Below, one piece after another: positions 9,861-21,834 of a DNA stretch of 64,000 nucleotides. A program made the translations under genes and the position numbers. Numbering within the stretch: the first letter of the stretch is position 1; each line of letters starts with the position of its first letter. The DNA is from Eublepharis macularius. Lineage: Eukaryota > Chordata > Lepidosauria > Squamata > Eublepharidae. The stretch lies in the NCBI RefSeq assembly GCF_028583425.1, contig NC_072805.1:11790001-11854000 (forward strand), given 5' to 3'. The notes under the pieces are model-generated. The model searched no databases, had not been told where the DNA came from, and saw nothing but the letters and a program-made list of their open reading frames with translations.

Positions 9861-12800
9861 AGCAGAGGAAGGTGCAGACAAGTCCACTAAAATGGGCGTT
9901 AAAAGAAGGGGGGGGGTGTAAGAGAAGACATGGTTTCTGTGACCATCTGCAATTTTGTGCGGAGGCAGGCTGTGTTAATGCTGAAACAGGCAGCCAAGAA
10001 GCCAATGCCAATGCCACCTCAGTTGACATGCTGGTCTCTGTGTGGCAAAGAGCAGAATCTTGCATAAACATCAAGTTTTGTCCTGCCAATGACAGCTTCT
10101 CCCCTTTGCCATGTTTAGCGTGTGGCAGCCATTTTGACCTGAGCTAGTCCTTACTGGCAGAGTTTCTTCCCCCTCCCCAGGGGCTTCTGTTTCCTGGCCA
10201 TGCTTACATATGACAAAGGAAACGGGTCACAGTCGGGATAATTTGCCCCCTACTCCTTCAGAAGGTATCAGGTTGGGGATCCTTGCATGTGCTGAGGATA
10301 AAGGAAGTGTGTGCTACAGAACAGCACTTGCACGATCATAGGATTTTGAGAAAGATAAAGCCAGCTTGGGTGTGTTAAGCTCTGCCCCCTTACCTCGCCT
10401 GCCGTCCTCTAAGCAGAGTTAAACATGTTTTTGTGGACAGACAGACGATAAAAGTTACCCAACGATACATTTGCATTTGCTAGATGAACTAGCAACATTC
10501 TTTGTAGAGAGCAATCCCAGGGCATCTTTCAGCTTAAGTATCAAGCCATTGAGAATGTATGTTCTTATTCTCATTCTGGCTTCAAACTGGACCAGACAGC
10601 AGTTAAGATCCACTGATTTTGTAATATCCCGAGATAAAGAGCTCCCCCAGAAAGAAATATAAGGGCAACCCCGCCCCCCCCCCCCACAAATGTTTGGAGC
10701 TGGGATGCAACCAAATGTTGCCTCTGCTGATAGCATCCTTCCTTGAGCAGAATCCTTGCTTGCCCCAAAGGCAAGCTATGTCTTTGCTTGTGTCTACTAT
10801 CCCTGCATTTTCCCCATAATGCTTAATTCTGTGCTTGTATTTTTTTTCCTTTTAAATATTTTACACGGAAATGTTTGCTGTTATTCTGGGCTTACTGATA
10901 TTCCCTCTCTCTCACATACACACACCCACCCATCCCTGCTTCTTGAGCATTAAACTCTGCTGTGTTCTAGTGGCCTTCCGGAGGAAGAATGGCCCAAGGG
11001 CATTCCACACCACAGATCTCATTCCTCTCCTCTGCTTAACTCAAGACCCAACATGGCAGAGTGGTTAGTGTTGGAGCAAGATCTGGATTTCATCCGAGCT
11101 GAAATCCCCTCTCTGCTATAGCAATTTGCTGGGTGACCTTGGGCCAGTCACACCCTTTCAGCCTAATCTACCTCACGAGGTCGTTGTGAGGATATAATGG
11201 AGAACGACGTGAGCTGCTTTTGGTCCCCATTGGGAAGAAAGGCAGGGTTAAATAAAAATAAGTCAACTGCCTCTTGTAAAACTCAGTTGGAGTTCCTCTC
11301 TGCCTGCCAAAGATTGGGAAATTAGAGGCAGCCACTGAAGTGTAAGAAGTAGGGATATGTGGATTCTTGGTGTGAGTTGGCTAACTCATCGTTTCAAGAA
11401 TGTGTATAAAAGTAGGGAAGAAACAGACCCCACCACCCTGCCCCTGATCAGTGTGCAAGTGGTGGGTATATTGGGTTAGATAAAATGGAGTGATGGGGTA
11501 AGATCTTGTCTATCAGGCAGAACTGGCTGCCTGCAGAGCCCTCAATTTTTTTGGCTCTTCCAAGGAAAACTCAGGGAAGTTGCCTGGCCCTTTGTTTCCT
11601 CCCTGTGGCAGAGCCTACCTATCTGCCTCTAGGATAAATGTGTGCCATCACTGTATAGCTACGTTTTTTCTTACGCCGTATGTCATCTGTACGGTCTCAT
11701 TAGTTGTGAAAGAATACTTGTTTCTGAAATGTCAAAGACAGAGTTAACAAGGGGCTTTGGAGCCTCTGATAAAGTATACCTGTTTCCAAAACTACCTTGG
11801 CTTGGGCTGTGCATTCTTTCAGCAAAACTGTTCCAGGGAAGAACTGGGACGGGAGGCAGGGGGCATCAGTTAGCAAGACATGTAGACATGTATTACCAGG
11901 AAGCTGTGCTAAATCTCGACAGCTTCCCCAGAAAAACTTTAAAGTTGCTCCAGCTCTCTGGCAGTGATCAGGCTGAATGCATTCATCCTCGTAGCTACTT
12001 CCATAGATTTTTTAACCAGGGCCTCTGAATATAACCCTAACCCAAAGAAATTAACTCGAGGAACCGTTACTGCCCCATACCAGCAATCAGTCTTTCCTGT
12101 TTGGGGTGGGTGGGAATTTTTCAGCCTGTCAGTATTTTTTTTCCCCCAGCCCACCTCAGATATGAGCACCATAAACTAAAAATGTTCCAGAGAGAAATCT
12201 TACAAGAAAAACAACCAAGACCAAAAAGAGAGGTGGTTGGGGGAGAAATATCTCAAAAAGAGGGGAGGCAAAAAATTACAACATGATGGAAAATGTTCAT
12301 ATCAGGAAACAATTTTCGCAATGACTCCTGAAGAGAGTGGAAAGACATTGTATAAATTCCAACCAAACCAAAGGCTTGGGGAGGTTTTAGAAACCACGTT
12401 CAGGAACAGGTTGGATGCGGAATCCAAGCAAAAGGCAGATCTCACTTCAGAATATCCTTGTGCAAAGCTATTGAGATTGGCCCCTTTCTATTCAACAGCT
12501 CCAGCACCCGCACACACCACCACTGCTGGGAATGCAAGTTCTGGACACATCATACTTCCTTCCTCAGAAAGGTGGCTGGAAAAAACAACAGCCCCTGCTT
12601 CCTCTTCACTCGTGTTTCATTATTTTTTCCACAGTACTTAGAGCATCTACTGAACTCTATGTAGCGGCATCAGACCTCACATCTCCCCTAAAATTGAGCA
12701 CAGTTGACTCTTTAAGGACTGAAAATGATACCCGGTTAAGCTACACAGATTTTTAATATATAGTAAACTGCTTTTTAAAAAGCAATATGAAAAAATAATG

Positions 12801-13950
12801 AAGATAAACTCCCCAAAAGTTAGTTCTATACATCTGAGGTGCCATGAAAGATGCCAGTTCCAGGAGCAGGGCTTGTGTGTGGGCAGACTGTCCATCCAGC
12901 TGGCTCTTATACCTGGTGGGCACCTTGGCCAGCCGCCTCCTGAAGACCTGCTTCCATCCTCTGTACTGTCCTGGCACAATAAATGGGACCAGGCTGGAAA
13001 GGTTTCCCTCCTGGAAGGGCACTCTGTATCCCATGACAAACAGGTGCAATTCAGGTTTACAGGGTAGCCTCCAAAAGCCTAACTCTTGCAGAGCCCGATA
13101 GATACAGCTTCCAATTTAACACAATTTGGAGCAGCGATACTCACTCCGTGGCTTCTGAAAAGCCGCATTCATGGTTGCCATTAACCAAAAAAAGACACAT
13201 TTACTTCCAATCCCAGATGGAGGCTGGCGCCTCAGGGAGACTCGCAGCTTACTCGTTTCTCTGGCAGTGGCTGTTTCAAGGTGGGAGCCCCCTGTCAATC
13301 AAAAGCTTCTCTGGACAAGGGCCTTGCCCACTTTCCCAAAACATGGGGCAGGTGCCACAATGAGTAACAGTGCTCAGAAGATCCACTGGTGGCATGAAAG
13401 AAACCCATGTGGTTCCTGAGTCACTGAGTATCACTGATGTGGAGGTTGTGCAAGAAAAAACAAAACACACAAATCCCACAGAACTCCCAGAAAGAAAACA
13501 TATGCAGGTGCTCTGCTACTTCAGCTCCCATTAATTCCACTGGAGATTGCATCATTTGTGAAAACTGCACTTCAAAAAGAGCTATTCTGTGGCAGACCTA
13601 GCACTGGTCTAGTTTCTGTCCTATCTGAATTCTGCTTGTCAACAATGTACTTTCTCAGAACCTCTCTCTGTTTAATGCAAGGAAAGGATGTTGTTCCAGT
13701 ACTTGGAGCTCCAAAGCCCGCTTTTCTCCCTGCCTCCCTCCAGGTTGAAGGACAAAGCCCAACCTGCATCGTAGGTGTCTCCAGAGCCTGGAGTTTATAG
13801 AGGGAATTTCAAGATGCCTGCCTAACAATTCGAGGTCTGAGGATGGGGTGGAGGAATGTCAAGACACAATCCTCCCTGGGGCACACCTCCCATGTCTGTT
13901 TCATAAAGGATTCTGGGCCTTTTCTGGAGGGCAACATCTTCAGAGGAACC
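9861..13950. other. Intergenic region between SPMIP8 and ZNF319
   Basis: I see no coding exon here. The only repeat clearly recognised is a Sauria-type SINE at 11045-11270. Short homopolymer C and A runs are present (for example 10674-10684). Confidence 0.5.
11045..11270 (+). repeat. Sauria-type tRNA SINE
   Basis: Has a tRNA-like head (CAGAGTGGTTAG), then GGGTGACCTTGGGCCAGTCA, CCTACCTCACgaGG-like and TTGTGAGGATAtAATGG blocks, and ends in GGTCCCCATTGGGAAGAAAGG. This is the organisation of the squamate Sauria SINE. About seven copies lie in the window. Confidence 0.75.
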
Positions 13951-13968
13951 AGAGGAACCCTCTCCTGC

Positions 13969-13974
13969 TTTATT
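13969..13974 (-). terminator. ZNF319: Candidate ZNF319 polyadenylation signal
   Basis: AATAAA on the minus strand, about 480 bp past the ZNF319 stop codon. It is the first canonical signal downstream, but use is unproven. Confidence 0.4.
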
Positions 13975-14456
13975 GTACCACCCCAAATATCGGCAAGCAG
14001 CAAAGAGACCATGGAAAGCCCCCCTGGATCCCACCCTTCCCTTTACTGGCACTCAAAGGAATCGCAGTAAGAAAGGAATTGGATTGGAGCGGCAGGTTTT
14101 AGGAGCATGTGATTAGATCTGACTTGAAAACAGCCACTGTGCTGGGAGTGGCAAAGCAGGCCCAGCTTGTGGGTGGTTCCCAAATCCACCCCATTTTCCA
14201 CTCAGAGAGCAAGGATACAATCGATTCATGGCCAAGCCCAGCAGACGGGCAACAGCCTGCTTCTGCTACTCATTCCCTATCCACCAACAACCACCCCACC
14301 CACCCGCCCTCCCTCTGTGTATCGGAGGGCCACGTTTCCTAGGGATGTGAAGTCTTCTCTGGCAAAATCTGCAGAGGGTCCTAACTTTAGCCCGGCATTA
14401 AAAGAGGGAGGGGTGGAAATTTGGCACACCCTTCGACCACCGAGGGCAGCGGCTGG

Positions 14457-16205
14457 TTAAGGCAGGCAGGGCGTGGCTGGGTAGGTGCTTTCAGCCGCGG
14501 TGTGCTGTGCGCTGTGCTCCTGCAGCAGGCCCAGGTCCAGAAAGCGCTCCCCGCACCACATGCACTTGTAGTGCTGCTCCCGGGTGTGGACCCCGTGGTG
14601 CTTGTTCAGGTGCTCCCGCTGCTTGAAGGCCTTCTCGCAAGCGGGGCACTTGTAGGGCTTTTCCCCAGTATGAACCCGCCGGTGGCGCTGCAGGTCAGAG
14701 GCATATTTAAAGCGTTTCTGGCAGTCTGGGCACTTGAGGGGCCGCTCACGGGCAGGGTCGCAACGGTGCTGCACAAATTCTGACGAGGAGAAGAAGCGCC
14801 GCTCGCACAAGGTGCACCGGAGGGGTTTTTCCGCACAGTGTGAGGCCAACTGGTGTTTCTGGAGGGCAGAAGCCCGCTTATAGGCCTTGCTGCACACAGC
14901 GCACTTGAACGGCCGCTCAGCGCTCTGGACGCAGCGATGGCGTAGCAGCTCTGACGACTGGCTAAAGCCCTTCTGGCAAGCATTGCACTTGAACAGGTTC
15001 TCAATGCCGTGGACGTGCTGGTGGTAGAGCAGGTGAGCCGGCTGCACGAAGCCCTTCTCGCACAAGGAACATTTGAATGGGGGAGCCTGTGGCTCTTGCT
15101 CCACCGAGGGCGCGGTGCCCACTGTCTTGTGTGTGCGGCGGTGACGCATCAGGGCATATTGCTGCTTGAAGCTCATCTGGCAGAGGTCACACTGGAAGGG
15201 GCGCTCGGTGCTGTGCGTGCGCTCGTGCTGCCGGAGGTCTGAGGGCCGGCGGAACCCCTTGTGACAGGCACCGCAGCGGAAAGGCCGCTCACCGCTGGGG
15301 GTGCAGGGGTGCTGCAGCAGCTCCGATGACTCCTTGAAGTGCAGCTCGCAGACATTGCAGCGGAAGAGGTGCGCCTCGCCTGAGTGGGCGTACATATGGC
15401 GGACCAAGTGCGAGCGGTGTTTGAATGCCTTCTCACACACTGTGCACTTGTACGGCCGCTCAGCACTGTGCGTGCGCTTGTGGTGCACCAAGTGGGAGGA
15501 CTGGCTGAAGCTCTTGTCGCACAGGCTGCACTTGTAGGGTTTCTCCCCTGTGTGCACCCGCTCATGGCGTGACAGCTCCGAGAGGTGCTTGAAGGGCTTC
15601 TGGCAGATGGAGCAGCTGTAGGGCTTCTCCACGGGGGCCCGGTTGAGTGCTGCGGGCTGCTGGGGAGGGGCAGGCTCCTCGGGCGCTGCAGCTGCCACCG
15701 CTGCTGCTGCCTTGTAGGTCTTTTCACAGATGGAGCACTTCACTGCGGCGCTGCCATTGTGAACGTTGTGGTGCTGGGCCAGTGAGGTGAGGAGAGAAAA
15801 GCCCATCTTGCAGACCCCACAGACAAACGGCTTCTGTTCCACTTGCAGGCACTGGTGCTCCAGGAGGTCCGTGGCCTGTTGGAAGATCTTCAGACACTGG
15901 GTACACTGGAAGGACCGGTCATGGCCCCCTTGCAGACACTGGTGTTCCTGGGGGTTAGAGAGGTGGGCCAAGTCATGGCCGCACACCCCACATTTGGCAG
16001 AGGGCTCCCCACCACCAGTAGGGATGGGTGGGTGATGCTGAAGGCCACTGGGTTCTGGCTGAAGCAAGATGCCATAGACAGCACAGCCCAAGGGATTCTC
16101 GCCCACAGCACTCGATGGGATGGGAGGCTCCGGGAGAGCAGCTGTCCCAGCATGGTGCGGCGGCTGCTGCGGAGGGGGCGGCTGCTGCTGCCAGCTTTCC
16201 GACAT
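14457..16205 (-). CDS. ZNF319: ZNF319, multi-C2H2 zinc-finger protein
   Basis: A single coding exon of 582 codons, the length I recall for human ZNF319. The start is the Met of MSESWQQQ: on the minus strand it follows an intron acceptor (TTTTCTTTTCCACAG, then one base, then ATG), so the longer open frame up to 16343 is intronic. After a proline/glutamine-rich start come CAVYGILLQPEP, the degenerate finger KCGVCGHDLAHL and about 15 C2H2 or C2HC fingers, many with TGEKPY-type linkers. Several fingers end HxC or HC (for example LLEHQC, LLQHPC), as in the mammalian protein. One vestigial finger (KCSICEKTYK) runs into a poly-alanine stretch of about ten residues. The C-terminus ends PCLP. Known role: nuclear, presumed DNA-binding regulator with poorly defined targets. 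It lies tail to tail with SPMIP8 and head to head with USB1. Confidence 0.95.
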   Translation of the reverse strand: MSESWQQQPPPPQQPPHHAGTAALPEPPIPSSAVGENPLGCAVYGILLQPEPSGLQHHPPIPTGGGEPSAKCGVCGHDLAHLSNPQEHQCLQGGHDRSFQCTQCLKIFQQATDLLEHQCLQVEQKPFVCGVCKMGFSLLTSLAQHHNVHNGSAAVKCSICEKTYKAAAAVAAAAPEEPAPPQQPAALNRAPVEKPYSCSICQKPFKHLSELSRHERVHTGEKPYKCSLCDKSFSQSSHLVHHKRTHSAERPYKCTVCEKAFKHRSHLVRHMYAHSGEAHLFRCNVCELHFKESSELLQHPCTPSGERPFRCGACHKGFRRPSDLRQHERTHSTERPFQCDLCQMSFKQQYALMRHRRTHKTVGTAPSVEQEPQAPPFKCSLCEKGFVQPAHLLYHQHVHGIENLFKCNACQKGFSQSSELLRHRCVQSAERPFKCAVCSKAYKRASALQKHQLASHCAEKPLRCTLCERRFFSSSEFVQHRCDPARERPLKCPDCQKRFKYASDLQRHRRVHTGEKPYKCPACEKAFKQREHLNKHHGVHTREQHYKCMWCGERFLDLGLLQEHSAQHTAAESTYPATPCLP

Positions 16206-18504
16206 GCTGTGGAAAAGAAAACGGGGTTTCCGCAACAAGGGCTTCAGCTTCTCAGCGGAGATGGAAATTATTAAGGAGATCTGAATTCCCAGCTGTGGTT
16301 CACAAAGATGGAGGGAAGAAGCTCGCCGGCACAGCAATTCCAAAACGTATTTTGCATCAAAGCCAGACAGACACTAGCAGGCAGGAGTTCCAGTAGAAGA
16401 CGATGTGCATCCTTCTGGAAGACACTTCAAGGGAGGATTCTGTAAGGAAAGAGTATCTTGGGTTAGGGCCCACTGACCGACAGGCCATTTTTCTATAATT
16501 CAGAAGCCTGATTACTCTGATCCAAATGTTGGACCACAGCCGGACAGTTGCTGATCATTCCCTGGCATGGGCAGAGCAGAACCTGAAACAAGACTGTAAT
16601 TTGGGGCCCACAGCTGCCTACCCAGAGACTGTGAAATCTGTCTCCCCAAAACATGGCCCCCCTTTCAAGTCCCCAGAGCATCTCAAGTTCCCCGTACTTG
16701 CATGGAATACACCACCATCGTTCAAATATCGGGAGATCTACAATACACCCACTTGACATCTGTATTACACAGGCCAGAAATATACAGCTTTGCTGGAGAG
16801 CAGCGTAATGAAGGAATCAACATTAGCAACAGAACCAGACAAGACTAAGCAAAGTCTTAAAGGCCACAGCAACAAAAGTCACCCAGTTCTGAACCCGGAA
16901 ATCTCCTAACAAGCAACTGAAGTTTTCTTTCTTGAAGGACCTCACACATGAGCAAGGAACGCTCCCTCTAAGAGGAGATGCCGTGCAGATCTTGGGAAGA
17001 ACGGGATGTTTTTAATCAACTTCATGCAAAAATAAAGGAAACCTTGAAGCGAGCATCCTTCACCAGCAATAGTCCGTCTTCAAGGATGGGATAACTTAAA
17101 CAGGCCACTAATTACTCTGGTGGGACTACAGGTGAGCCTAAAGATGCAAAAGGCGATATGAGGATTTGGAGTGAGATGCCGTCCATACAGTGATGACACC
17201 CAGCTCCATTTTGCCTTTGTCTAAGCCCAATGAGTGGGCAGCCCAAACAGGTGCCTGAATTCTGTAATAGAGTGGAAGGGGCTACAAACTGGAACTCAGT
17301 CCAGACAAGAGAGAGTTGACAGGTAAGGAAGTTGATTGGGGGAGCAATATTAAGCTTGTTCAGAGTGAGATTCTAGATCCCTTGCAAGATCAGGTTTGGG
17401 GTGTGTGTGTGTGTGTTCTATTAGATCCAGCCTTGATGGATGGCAAAGGACACCCATGTTTCGGAGAGCTTTTTACCAATTTTCCTTGAAATTCTTCCTA
17501 GGTAAACTTGATCTTGTTAGTTACTCATGCTTTGGTAAAAATCCAGGTTGCATTTGTGCAAAGAATTCTACACATGGTTGCCTATAAAATTTGCAGTTTA
17601 TAAAAAATCCCACTATATGAGGTCTGATCAGATTATGCCCACTTACAAATCTGCACTGGGTAATCAAGTTGACACCAGGTATAGCTGAAAGTGCTATTTT
17701 GACTGTCTTCCAATGCTTCCATTGTGAATTTGCAAAGTTCAAAACAGCAGTCCACAACCTTCTACTATAACAGCACAAACACAGACTCACAGAAAGAATT
17801 CCAGAAATAGCATACAATTTCACCTATGACCGGGAGTAATCAAAGTGTTAACTGGTTGCAACAGTGATAGTAGAATTAGGGTTAGGAGGGTGGTGGAGGG
17901 ATGTCCCAAAATCTGGCTCTACAAAGGAAGAACTCTGCCACACCTCTCCTAAAAGTGGAGACACCCAGAACAGGGTTTGGCTAATGACTGTAATGCACAG
18001 CCATGTTATCATGGAACCGGGCAGCATTTAGGGCTTTAGATCATATTTGGAAAGAAAATGGTGCCCAGTTTAAGTACTGGTCAAATGTGAACAAATCAGT
18101 GGGCCCCTATTAAAACCCAGGGCAATGTACTGTGAACTTGTTAAAAGTTTCTAAAAATGTTTCCTAGGTCACCCCAAGCATATCCCAGCACTGTAATCCA
18201 ATTTGGACCTCACCAGAACATGGATAACAGCCAAAATAAGATTTTCTCAAGAAGTGTCACGAGGGAGGCATCACCCCAATGTTGGTAAAGGAAGAACCAG
18301 CTGAAGATCTATCCCTGAAAGGAAAGATGAATAGTTTTAGCAGGGTGTGGTGTGGTGGGATAAGGAAAAAGAATTATGCATAAAGACTTAAATATCTTAG
18401 TAGAAGCCAGATCAAGATTTCTTTTTGTGTTTTACTTACTAGTCCAACCTTTCTCCAAGAGCTGCGAGGCATTTTAGACTCAGTGGTATTTTTGAGGGTG
18501 GAAG

Positions 18505-18907
18505 CAGGGCTTTTCTGGGAAAAGAGGTGGTGGAACTCAGTGGGTTACCAGCACGGGGCAACTCTTGGCGGGAGGTGGTGCCCCTGGTACCACATGCGTG
18601 CACGCAAAGTGAGCAAAGTGTGCGCACGCTCCCAGGACCAACAACATCACTTTGGGTCAGCTGGAATAAGAGGGGAGTTTTTAAAAGTTTAAATCGCCCT
18701 CGGAGAAAATGGTCACATGGCTTGTGGCCCCGCCCCCTGATCTCCAGACAGAGGGGAGTTTAGATTGCCCTCCACGCTGAGCGGCGTGGAGGGCATTCTA
18801 AACTCCCCTCTGTCTGGAGATCAGGGGGCGGGGCCGCAAGCCATGTGACCATTTTCAAAAGGTTCTGGAACTCCATTCCATTGCGTTCCCACTGAAAAAA
18901 AGCCCTG
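18505..18907. mobile_element. hAT-like element with long internal hairpin (403 bp)
   Basis: Starts CAGGGC, ends GCCCTG, with 8-bp flanks ggtggaag and ggcagaag (two transitions apart). The core is a near-perfect palindrome centred near 18782: GGCCCCGCCCCCTGATCTCC, CAGACAGAGGGGAG and so on, with its reverse complement. The same 403-bp form is at 53838. Confidence 0.75.
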
Positions 18908-19784
18908 GGCAGAAGTATATCATCTCACATCCGCAGAGATTCTCTGGTCCACTCAACCATTATCTTCTATGGGGAGCCCACTTCCAGCACCTTCTGGTGA
19001 TGAACAGAAAGACACCCTTCTTGGCTGCTCTTTGCTTCTTGATGAATTGCCAGAACATGCTAAAATATATCAGAGGTCCCTCCCATCAAGAAAATAAAAA
19101 TTAAACAATACATAGGGGCAGAGAAGAAAAAATGACCTCAACAAGTGGTGAGTTTTTGAAACTGCAAAAAGGGGGATGGTTAATTTTGGACAGGGCAGCA
19201 GTTAAAAGAATAAATAATGTGAAAGGAGAGTGATGGGAAACTCAGCAAACACCGACACATGCTCAGATCGTACCTGGCAACTTACACCTGTATGTATGTA
19301 TGATTCAAATGAAGATCACTGTTCACTCCCTGGCAGAAACAAATAGAAATTCCCACCCACTCTCTCCCACCCCATCATGTTGGGACTCCACTGACATATG
19401 GCTGACCTAACTAGCTTCCCCATCTTGCCAAGTCACAAGAAGGCTTTCCCCATTTGCAGGCTCAGGCATATTCTGTTCACGACCCTGGCTGGAATGCCAG
19501 CAAAGCCCCAGGGCCAGAGCGGATGAGGAAGGTCCAGACAAATGCAGAGAAAAGGGCCCTCGATGCCACAGCCCTCTTCCGCGGGTGTTGAGCTGGGCTT
19601 CAAGGCTTGAACTTGGAAGCCCCCCCCCCTCAACTTCCCGGGTGCAGAGAGAGAAGCCCACCAGAAGCAGAGCTTTTGCAGAGCCTGGATGGATCCCCTG
19701 GCAGGTTTCGAATTGGGAGCAGGTGCTAAGCAGGAGGGCCTCATCCGGAGCACAGGTGAGGCTCCCTGCCACAGAATAATAATA

Positions 19785-20030
19785 ATAATAACAACAACCG
19801 ATTTATATACCACCCTTCAGGACAACTTAAAGCCCACTGAGAGTGGTTTACAAAGGGTGTCATTGTTATCCCCGCTGCACATACGGTTTTAAATTGCACT
19901 TTGTACTGTATTATTAGTTTTATACTGCATTTATTGTTATTGTATTTTAACGATGTTGTTACCCGCCCTGAGCCCGTGGGCGGGGAGGGCGGGATAGAAA
20001 TTCGATCAATTAAATCAAATTAACCTTCGC
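19785..20030 (-). repeat. tRNA SINE tail (minus) and a LINE-like 3' end
   Basis: 19785-19872 matches the AT-rich tail of the second SINE type (ATAATAATAATAACAAC, CACCCTTCAGGACAAC) in reverse orientation. 19900-20030 carries the tail CCGCCCTGAGCCCGTGGGCGG ending in AT-rich repeats, like a LINE 3' end. Both are fragments next to the ZNF319 CpG island. Confidence 0.45.
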
Positions 20031-20890
20031 GTTCACCTCCTGGGGGCCCGGGGTGGGGTGGGGGTGCTTGCGGCTCCCACGCGCAACGTCCAGCCCCGGG
20101 CATCGGCTGTGCCGGGCCGTGCAGGAGCTGCTTCAGGGCCGCTGCCGAGCGCCCGGCTCCCTCCAGCCCAGAAGGGGCCCGCCTCGCCCCCTGGCACCGC
20201 CCGTCTGCCAGCCGGGGCCGGGCGAGGGGCCCAGGGCCGCTTTCAGGCGGCCCCGCGGCCAGGAAGGGATGCCGGCAGGTCCCTCCTCTCGGGAGCAGCC
20301 GGGCCGGATTCCCGCAGGCGGGCAAGGCGGGCAGGCGTCGGCCCGGCCTCCCTCAGCAGCCCCGCCGCAGGGCGGGGAAAGGCCAGGCCGGGGCGCCCCG
20401 CGGGATGGAGCCGGGCCGGCCGAGCGGCTCCCGGGGCTGACCTACCTCCGTCCGACCCACCCGAGAGGCCCGGAAGAGAGGCGCGGCCTAGTCCCCCCGC
20501 GCGATCCTCGGCCTCGCGTGAGTGGCTCCTGCGGCGGCGGGGAGAGGGCAGCGCGGCAAGCGGGCGGACGAGGAGCCGGCCGGGGAGGAGAGAGGTGGGA
20601 AGGGGCGGCGCCCGCCCGGCGGAGAGGGACCGGCGGGGATCGGGGCCGCCCCCTGCCGGACCAAGGGGAGAACTGCGCGTCGGACGCGAGGGGGGACTGC
20701 GGGGGAGGGGCCTGTGCTTCGGGCGCTGGAGAGGACCCTTGGCAGGCCCCGGCGCGTTATTCTTGCGGCGGCGCCAGGAACGCTTTGCCAGTCTTTTTTT
20801 GCTGCTCAGGCTGCCTGGAGAAGAGGGCGGGCGGGGGGGGCGCTTTTGGTTCATGCCTCACTGGGCACCGAGGCGGAGGGCCGAGATGAT
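20030..20890. promoter_or_regulatory. ZNF319: CpG island, ZNF319 promoter and probable non-coding exon 1
   Basis: Dense CpG and GC-box-like GGGCGG runs for about 850 bp. On the minus strand CGGAG|GTAGGTCAG gives a good donor with the exon ending at 20446, so the first, untranslated ZNF319 exon probably lies at 20446 to about 20700. Long open frames on both strands here reflect GC composition and are not taken as genes. Confidence 0.55.
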
Positions 20891-20980
20891 TTAAAAAAAC
20901 AAAAACAATCTTCCCGTCGAACAGGGAGCAGATTGCAAAACACGACGACATTTGCATTTAACCAAGGTTCCTAGTAATGC

Positions 20981-21595
20981 CCCCTGACCTGGAGAGCCTG
21001 ATCTCATCAGATCGCAGAAGCCAAGCAGGGTCGAAAGCTGACAAGAAGAAAATGGATGCATTTGAAATGTGGTGCTGGAGGAGAGTTCTGCAGATACCAC
21101 GGACAGCCCAAAAGACGAATAAGTGGGTACTAGATCAAATCAAGCCTGAATTCTCCCCAGAAGCTAAAAGGGTAAAACTGAGGCTATCATACTTTGGTCA
21201 CATTATGAGAAGACGAATTTTCTGGAAAAGTCAATAATGCTAGGAAAAGTGGAAGGCAGTAGGAAAAGAGGAAGACCTACAATGAGATGGCTTGACTCAA
21301 TAAAGAAAGCCACGTCCTCCACTTTGCAGGATCTGAGCAAGTCTGTTAATGATAGGATGTTTTGGAGGTCTTTCCTTCATAAGGTCTCCATAAGTCCGAG
21401 GTAACTTGACAGCACATAACACACACACACACAAGCAGGGTCGACCTTGGTTAGTACTTGGATGGGAAACCTCCAGTGAAGACCAGGCTTGCAGAAGCAG
21501 GCAATGGCAAACCACCTCTGTTAGTCTCTAACCATGAAAACCCTGCCAGGGATCACCATAAGTCAGCTATGATTTGAGGGCACTCTCCACCACTA
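20981..21595 (+). repeat. 5S rRNA-derived SINE, split by a LINE insertion
   Basis: Opens CCCCTGACCTGGAGAGCC and has 5S-like blocks: CTGATCTCATCAGATCGCAG, AAGCAGGGTCG and TAGTACTTGGATGGGAAACC. The SINE body (GGCAATGGCAAACCACCTCT) follows. An 11-bp target duplication, cctagtaatgc, flanks it at 20970-20980 and 21596-21606. The inner part 21035-21431 is a later LINE insertion. Confidence 0.85.
21035..21431 (+). mobile_element. LINE 3' end (RTE/BovB-like or L2-like) inserted in the 5S SINE
   Basis: Translates in part to FEMWCWRRVLQIPRTAQKTN and LRLSYFGHIMRR, the C-terminal end of a non-LTR reverse transcriptase ORF, then the 3' tail AACTTGACAGCACA and (CA)n. A 13-bp duplication, caagcagggtcga, at 21022-21034 and 21432-21444 marks the insertion. 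The family is either RTE/BovB or L2; I cannot decide by eye. A related tail is at 37755. Confidence 0.75.
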
Positions 21596-21834
21596 CCTAG
21601 TAATGCATTTGAGCTGGGATTGTAGAACAGGTGGAAACCTCTCTGTTTAAAACAACAGGAAATTGGTGTGCGAAAGATTTTATCCCTAATTTAATTCCAC
21701 TGCAGTTTTGCTCCCACTGGAAGAACGCCCTTCTGAACAACTCTGTTTTGCAAAGCTGATAAAAGCCTGTGGAGCTTCCTAACAGCCTCAAGCAGACCAT
21801 TCCATAATGTGGGAGCTTCCATTTCCTGTATGCA

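Larger units (their letters stand above)
16206..20445 (-). other. ZNF319: ZNF319 5' UTR intron (inferred)
   Basis: A 4.2-kb intron inferred from a strong acceptor at the coding exon (16207-16221) and a GTAGGT donor at 20445-20440 inside the CpG island. It contains a hAT-like hairpin element (18505-18907) and SINE/LINE tails near 19785-20030. No other exon was seen. Confidence 0.5.

Noticed and set aside
16206-16343. 46-codon N-terminal extension of the ZNF319 frame
   Set aside because: A strong acceptor (TTTTCTTTTCCACAG) lies just before the MSESW start, the known family start, so the extension is intronic.
20053-20894. Two overlapping 278-codon plus-strand frames
   Set aside because: Both lie in the ZNF319 CpG island, overlap in different frames and have low-complexity Gly/Pro/Arg content.
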